Source: an archaeon
GTDB taxonomy: Archaea > Thermoproteota > Nitrososphaeria > Nitrososphaerales > Nitrosopumilaceae
Assembly: GCA_005240025.1 (NCBI GenBank)
Contig: SBBK01000028.1
Location: forward strand, 1-7,940
Reading direction: 5' to 3'
DNA: 7,940 nt
Every line of letters starts with the position of its first letter. Within the stretch, counting starts at the first letter, position 1. The notes below the pieces were generated by a model. It had not been told where the DNA came from, searched no databases, and saw only the letters and a program-made list of their open reading frames with translations. The position numbers and the translations under genes are program-made. Below, one piece after another: positions 5,197 to 7,940 of this stretch.

Positions 5197-6270
5197 GAAT
5201 GGTAATGGCGCACACAATATCGCAATTATGATTACCGCAACATACAGAATTTTTCTGTTTTTTGATAGGGGGGAGACATCATCAAGGGGTGCGGCACTCA
5301 TGTTCCTCATGCTGAACAACAAAATGAAAATTGCCATCATCTCGTATCGCAATAAAAACAAAACCGCTATACTGGCATATGTTGCAATTCGGTGTATTTT
5401 CTGGCCGAAAATCGAGCGTGCCATGTGGCCTCCATCCAGCTGCCATGCAGGCAAAAGATTCAAAAACGTAATCAAAAACCCAAGCCACGCGGCAAACAAG
5501 ACAGGCGACATCAGGACCTCGACATCGGGTCCAGCCTTCCCAAAGCTTGCGAGGGCAAGTGTCATCAAAATACTGTCATTTAGCCTGACAAAGGAACCTG
5601 ACAGCTCCTCCACAAGTGCGTCGTCCAAAACTGGAGATGTATATGCGCCATAAAACGACACTATGACTGCTATTGCAAGTCCTGCAAGGGGTCCTGCTAT
5701 TGCCACATCAAACAAAATGTCGCGGTTTGTGGTCAGGCCCCGGGACTGGATGAGTGCCCCAAAGGTGGGGATCCCAAAAACCGGCACCCCGGGGATAAAG
5801 TACGGCCAGGAGGTGCCAATCTTGTGCATTTTTGCAGCCACGATGTGGCCTGCCTCGTGCACCCCCAGAATCCCAACGAGTGAAAACGTGTACAAAACCG
5901 CAAAATCAAGCGGGTCGCCTATTCGAACTATTTCGTTTACTCCAACGGTCCGGTAGTAGCCGTCGATCATTACAAATGCAACAACTACTCCAAACAGAAT
6001 TCGCTGAATCTGTGCCCTTGAAAGAAACCTCCTCTTCTTTGGTTCGGGCGGAAGCCGGTTCACCCAAATACGGAGCCTCTCTTCGGATTTACGCATAAAG
6101 CAAACAAGGTTTAGTGGTTCGAGCCGTTGTACCAGCATGACAAACTTTTCCTTAAAATCCGGATCCGTTATCTCAAACTCCATCCTCTCAAGCGTAATCA
6201 CAATATTCTGCACCACAAAAATCGAGGAGACAATGTCTATGACCTGTTCCTGTGTCGGCTCACTCATCAC
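5179..6270 (-). CDS. Site-2 protease family (M50) intramembrane metalloprotease
   Basis: This is a membrane-embedded zinc protease that would cleave transmembrane segments. The 363-residue protein has a soluble N-terminal domain (about 1-80, ending in the basic stretch PPEPKKRR) followed by several transmembrane helices (from about 90). The zinc motif HEAGH is at 138-142 and the third ligand motif NLLPAWQLDGGH is at 271-282. The intervening FGIPTFGALIQSRG and DVAIAGPLAG are typical of the archaeal/plant EGY-like branch. Start is GTG 6270 or, one codon later, ATG 6267; the ATG is the likelier. It has no inserted PDZ domain that I can see. Its substrate is unknown. It is divergent from the acetyltransferase and convergent with the LarA-like gene. 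Confidence 0.9.
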   Translation of the reverse strand: MMSEPTQEQVIDIVSSIFVVQNIVITLERMEFEITDPDFKEKFVMLVQRLEPLNLVCFMRKSEERLRIWVNRLPPEPKKRRFLSRAQIQRILFGVVVAFVMIDGYYRTVGVNEIVRIGDPLDFAVLYTFSLVGILGVHEAGHIVAAKMHKIGTSWPYFIPGVPVFGIPTFGALIQSRGLTTNRDILFDVAIAGPLAGLAIAVIVSFYGAYTSPVLDDALVEELSGSFVRLNDSILMTLALASFGKAGPDVEVLMSPVLFAAWLGFLITFLNLLPAWQLDGGHMARSIFGQKIHRIATYASIAVLFLLRYEMMAIFILLFSMRNMSAAPLDDVSPLSKNRKILYVAVIIIAILCAPLPFSVWPQ

Positions 6271-6290
6271 ACATCAAAACCAACCATGCA

Positions 6291-6299
6291 AATTAATTG
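6291..6299 (-). promoter_or_regulatory. Putative TATA-like box of S2P gene
   Basis: CAATTAATT on the minus strand lies about 27 bp upstream of ATG 6267, the usual leaderless spacing in this window. The match to box A is weak. Confidence 0.3.
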
Positions 6300-6317
6300 A
6301 TTTGTCCGATTTTCTGC

Positions 6318-6331
6318 TTTAAAAATAAATA
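6318..6331 (+). promoter_or_regulatory. TATA box of acetyltransferase gene
   Basis: TTTAAAAATAAATA lies about 25-30 bp upstream of ATG 6354, consistent with a leaderless or very short-leader transcript. Confidence 0.5.
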
Positions 6332-6353
6332 CTGATGTGACAAAGATAATTCA

Positions 6354-6854
6354 ATGCAGATCATAAACAGGCAGCTTGGCGACTATCTAATTCGGCGCTG
6401 TGAGCCAAGTGACCTCATACCAGTCATGGAGGTAAACCTAAAAACTCTACCTGAGCATTATTCTGACTACTTCTATGAGAGTCTTTTAGCCGAACTTCCA
6501 GAGGCCTTTCTGGTTGCAGAGCATCAGGGAAAGATTGCGGGATATATCATGTGCAAGACAGAGTACGGGTTTTCAAACTTTAAGAAACTGGGCTTTGTCA
6601 AAAAGGGGCACATCGTATCCATCGCAGTGCTCGAAGAGCATAGAAGGCGTGGCCTCGGCAGAGCAATTGTCGAGGAATCTATCAGGGGAGTAAAGGAAAA
6701 AAGATGCGACGAACTGTATCTGGAGGTCCGGTGCAGCAACACTGAGGCAGTCCGTCTGTATGAAAAACTCTGTTTCAGCATCAAGCAGAGACTGAAATCG
6801 TACTACCGGGACGGCGAAGATGCCTTTTTGATGGCAATCGAATTCGCCTACTAG
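6354..6854 (+). CDS. rimI: N-alpha-acetyltransferase, Ard1/RimI family (GNAT)
   Basis: It transfers acetyl from acetyl-CoA to protein N-termini, in the manner of the archaeal Ard1/Naa10 enzymes. The 166-residue single-domain GNAT has LPEHYSDYF (32-40, substrate-side loop typical of Ard1), GYIMCKTEYGFS (63-74), HIVSIAVLEEHRRRGLGRAI (86-105) with the acetyl-CoA loop R-x-x-G-x-G at 97-102, YLEVRCSNTEAVRLYEKLCF (122-141), and YYRDGEDAFLM near the end. All elements are intact and the length is normal. The ATG is supported by the upstream TATA-like box. Only 34 bp separate it from the next gene, which has its own TATA-like sequence. Confidence 0.92.
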   Translation: MQIINRQLGDYLIRRCEPSDLIPVMEVNLKTLPEHYSDYFYESLLAELPEAFLVAEHQGKIAGYIMCKTEYGFSNFKKLGFVKKGHIVSIAVLEEHRRRGLGRAIVEESIRGVKEKRCDELYLEVRCSNTEAVRLYEKLCFSIKQRLKSYYRDGEDAFLMAIEFAY

Positions 6855-6864
6855 AAATATTTAT
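6855..6864 (+). promoter_or_regulatory. TATA-like box of roadblock-like gene
   Basis: AAATATTTAT begins right after the acetyltransferase stop codon, with its centre about 29 bp upstream of ATG 6889. The gene can thus be transcribed on its own despite the short spacing to its neighbour. Confidence 0.45.
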
Positions 6865-6888
6865 CAATTTCAGTGAGATTCGTATCAT

Positions 6889-7236
6889 ATGGAAGTTCAA
6901 AGCGTAGCGACACGACTTCTCAAAGTCAGCCCCTCGGTTAGGGTTGTTACCGTTTGTGACATGAACGGCAAGCCAGTATATTCGGCACGCTCCAAACGTG
7001 TACAAAACCTTTTGTCAAAAAAGGAGAGCAAAACCTCCTTGCAAGTTGCGGCACGATCTTGGAAGGTAAGAAAATCCCTCGCAAGAAAACTTGGAAACTG
7101 CAAGTACGTTCTGGCCGAGTATGGAAGAGTAAAAAGGATCACAATGCCTGCAGGAAAAAACCACCTTCTGTACATAACCACCACATCGGCGTTTGATCAC
7201 AACAGGGTAATTCGAAAGGTTAGATCTTTTCGATAA
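6889..7236 (+). CDS. Small roadblock/LC7-like protein (DUF6659-type), function unknown
   Basis: The 115-residue soluble protein has the strand-helix-strand order of roadblock or profilin-like domains. SVRVVTVCDMNGKPVYSAR (16-34) forms the first hairpin. A basic helical section follows, SKKESKTSLQVAARSWKVRKSLARKLG (43-69), then YVLAEYGRVKRITMPAGKNHLLYITTT (73-99) as further strands, and a C-terminal helix DHNRVIRKVRSF. Similar short proteins are frequent in ammonia-oxidising archaea, often in several copies; I recall them as DUF6659 but could not verify this. The strong positive charge of the central helix is notable. The role is unknown; small GTPase or signalling partners would be typical of roadblock proteins generally. 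Confidence 0.55.
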   Translation: MEVQSVATRLLKVSPSVRVVTVCDMNGKPVYSARSKRVQNLLSKKESKTSLQVAARSWKVRKSLARKLGNCKYVLAEYGRVKRITMPAGKNHLLYITTTSAFDHNRVIRKVRSFR

Positions 7237-7239
7237 CCC

Positions 7240-7265
7240 CATACATTTTTTATTTTGAATGTATG
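7240..7265. terminator. Hairpin between convergent genes, putative bidirectional terminator
   Basis: CATACATT (7240-7247) and AATGTATG (7258-7265) form a perfect 8-bp inverted repeat around a T-rich 10-base loop. The T-run on the plus strand follows the stop of the roadblock-like gene by a few bases. It lies in the 63-bp gap between two convergent stops, where termination in both directions is expected. Confidence 0.45.
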
Positions 7266-7299
7266 TCCAAATCTGTTTCGTTGCGAAGCTGGCAGACCC

Positions 7300-7569
7300 T
7301 TACTCTATCTTTCTTTTGCCGGTTCCTCTGCCCGTGCTGACCCACATGCCCTTGCCGCTTGATCTCCCTGCAGTATCTGCAATGTCGCCAAATTTGATCT
7401 TGGCAGTTCCTCTGCCCATTGTGATGTATCTGTCTTTGGAAGCCTCTTTTTGCTTTGCCATGTGGTCTCTGAAGGCAGGACCTGTCCAGTTATCAGGTTC
7501 TTTTTCTGCTACGCGTCTTGTTGTTCCTCTACCGCCTATGCGAATAATTCCCATTTTCAGACCTCGCAT
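7300..7569 (-). CDS. Small basic protein with three GRGT motifs, unknown function
   Basis: The 89-residue, highly basic, glycine-rich protein carries three spaced copies of a short motif: IRIGGRGTTRR near the N-terminus, ITMGRGTAKIK in the middle, and WVSTGRGTGKRK at the C-terminus. There is no signal peptide, membrane segment or known enzyme motif. The composition suggests nucleic-acid or ribosome binding, but that is inference only. Start is uncertain. ATG 7569 lies about 23 bp from a perfect TTTATAAA box, which suits a leaderless mRNA. ATG 7554 is preceded by GAGGT eight bases upstream, which suits Shine-Dalgarno initiation and gives 84 residues beginning MGIIRIGGRG. I did not recognise the family. 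Confidence 0.7.
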   Translation of the reverse strand: MRGLKMGIIRIGGRGTTRRVAEKEPDNWTGPAFRDHMAKQKEASKDRYITMGRGTAKIKFGDIADTAGRSSGKGMWVSTGRGTGKRKIE

Positions 7570-7587
7570 GATATTATGTGGCTCGCC

Positions 7588-7596
7588 TTTATAAAA
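7588..7596 (-). promoter_or_regulatory. TATA box of GRGT-motif protein gene
   Basis: TTTATAAAA includes the palindromic TTTATAAA, a strong box A, centred about 23 bp upstream of ATG 7569 and 38 bp upstream of ATG 7554. The expected transcription start falls at or just inside the first ATG, so the box alone does not settle the start codon. Confidence 0.55.
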
Positions 7597-7631
7597 TTTT
7601 GAAGCCGCATGGCAAGAACTTTTGAGTTGGT

Positions 7632-7640
7632 TGATATAAT
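7632..7640 (+). promoter_or_regulatory. TATA-like box of small membrane protein gene
   Basis: TGATATAAT is centred about 25 bp upstream of ATG 7661, matching the leaderless arrangement of the neighbouring genes. Confidence 0.4.
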
Positions 7641-7660
7641 GCGGTTTAAGGGTTTAGCAC

Positions 7661-7882
7661 ATGACAAGACGCAAGGCCACGGGGATTTTGATATTCTGCT
7701 CATGCATTGCGGCATTTTTCGTATATGCGTACTTGCTGATGCTTTCTGAATGGAGCCCGATCGTGCTACAGCTGTCCGTACTGATGATTGCAGGCGGAAT
7801 CCTTGGCGTCATATCCTGGATTGGATACATGATGGCTACAACAAAATCATTGCCCTCATCAATTCTGCCCGACGACGGCTGA
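7661..7882 (+). CDS. Small membrane protein with two transmembrane helices
   Basis: The 73-residue protein starts with the basic MTRRK. It has two hydrophobic segments, about 7-27 (GILIFCSCIAAFFVYAYLLML) and about 34-58 (VLQLSVLMIAGGILGVISWIGYMMA), joined by the short loop SEWSPI. A short polar tail ends in LPDDG. The basic N-terminus predicts both ends on the cytoplasmic side. No enzymatic motif is present and the function is unknown; compact proteins of this layout are common among conserved hypotheticals of ammonia-oxidising archaea. ATG is supported by a TATA-like box at leaderless spacing. Its 3' end probably overlaps a convergent gene by 24 bp. Confidence 0.7.
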   Translation: MTRRKATGILIFCSCIAAFFVYAYLLMLSEWSPIVLQLSVLMIAGGILGVISWIGYMMATTKSLPSSILPDDG

Positions 7883-7940
7883 TTTTGTTATCCTCACATC
7901 AACTACAGTCTGATAGTAACGAGGGCCGACTGCCCTTACC
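7859..7940 (-). CDS. C-terminal end of a minus-strand gene, truncated by window edge
   Basis: Reading the minus strand from the window edge gives VRAVGPRYYQTVVDVRITKS followed by AVVGQN and a stop at 7859-7861. The composition and alternating strand pattern look like a genuine protein tail, and the convergent overlap repeats the arrangement seen at the other gene ends here. Only 26 residues are visible, so no family is assigned. Confidence 0.45.
   Translation of the reverse strand, partial: VRAVGPRYYQTVVDVRITKSAVVGQN

Noticed and set aside
5117..5653. Plus-strand frame of 178 codons
   Set aside because: It is antisense to the intact S2P gene and partly out of frame over the LarA-like gene, with no recognisable protein features.

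Overview
The window looks archaeal, most likely Nitrososphaerota (Thaumarchaeota, Nitrosopumilales-like). The evidence is a two-repeat archaeal TATA-binding protein, an Ard1-type N-terminal acetyltransferase, a small roadblock-like protein of a type common in ammonia-oxidising archaea, and TATA-like boxes about 25 bp upstream of start codons, which implies leaderless transcripts. The exact genus cannot be read from the sequence. No tRNA or rRNA gene and no CRISPR array was seen.

The window has two halves. The left part (1 to about 2880) is accessory and partly decayed. Positions 68-733 hold remnants of at least three small plus-strand genes broken by frame changes. Next comes an AbiE-type (type IV) toxin-antitoxin pair: antitoxin abiEi (834-1649) and nucleotidyltransferase toxin abiEii (1650-2437). 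The toxin's first ~25 codons are out of frame with the rest. A striking 48-bp direct repeat (741-788 and 799-846) precedes abiEi. Each copy contains a 43-bp imperfect palindrome, a TATA-like box lies between the copies, and the second copy covers the abiEi start codon. This is a strong candidate for an autoregulatory operator. Between abiEii and tbp there is no intact gene, but 2492-2720 looks like the 3' end of an IS200/IS605-type tnpB element: degenerate C-terminal coding sequence, two hairpins resembling an omegaRNA scaffold, and a right-end motif.

The right part (2880-7940) is compact, intact chromosomal core: tbp (+), pyrE (-), a divergent LarA/DUF2088-like protein that seems to have lost the nickel-racemase residues (+), a site-2-protease-family membrane protease (-), an Ard1/RimI acetyltransferase (+), a roadblock-like small protein (+), a basic protein with three GRGT motifs (-), a two-helix membrane protein (+), and probably the C-terminal end of another minus-strand gene at the right edge. 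Genes alternate in strand. Convergent ends overlap by 4, 18 and probably 24 bp. Divergent pairs have short intergenic regions, one of which appears to use a single central TATA-like element in both directions.

Functionally the core genes cover transcription initiation (TBP), pyrimidine synthesis (PyrE), protein maturation and turnover (acetyltransferase, S2P) and lineage-specific proteins. The left part is a defence or addiction module in a region with traces of transposable elements.
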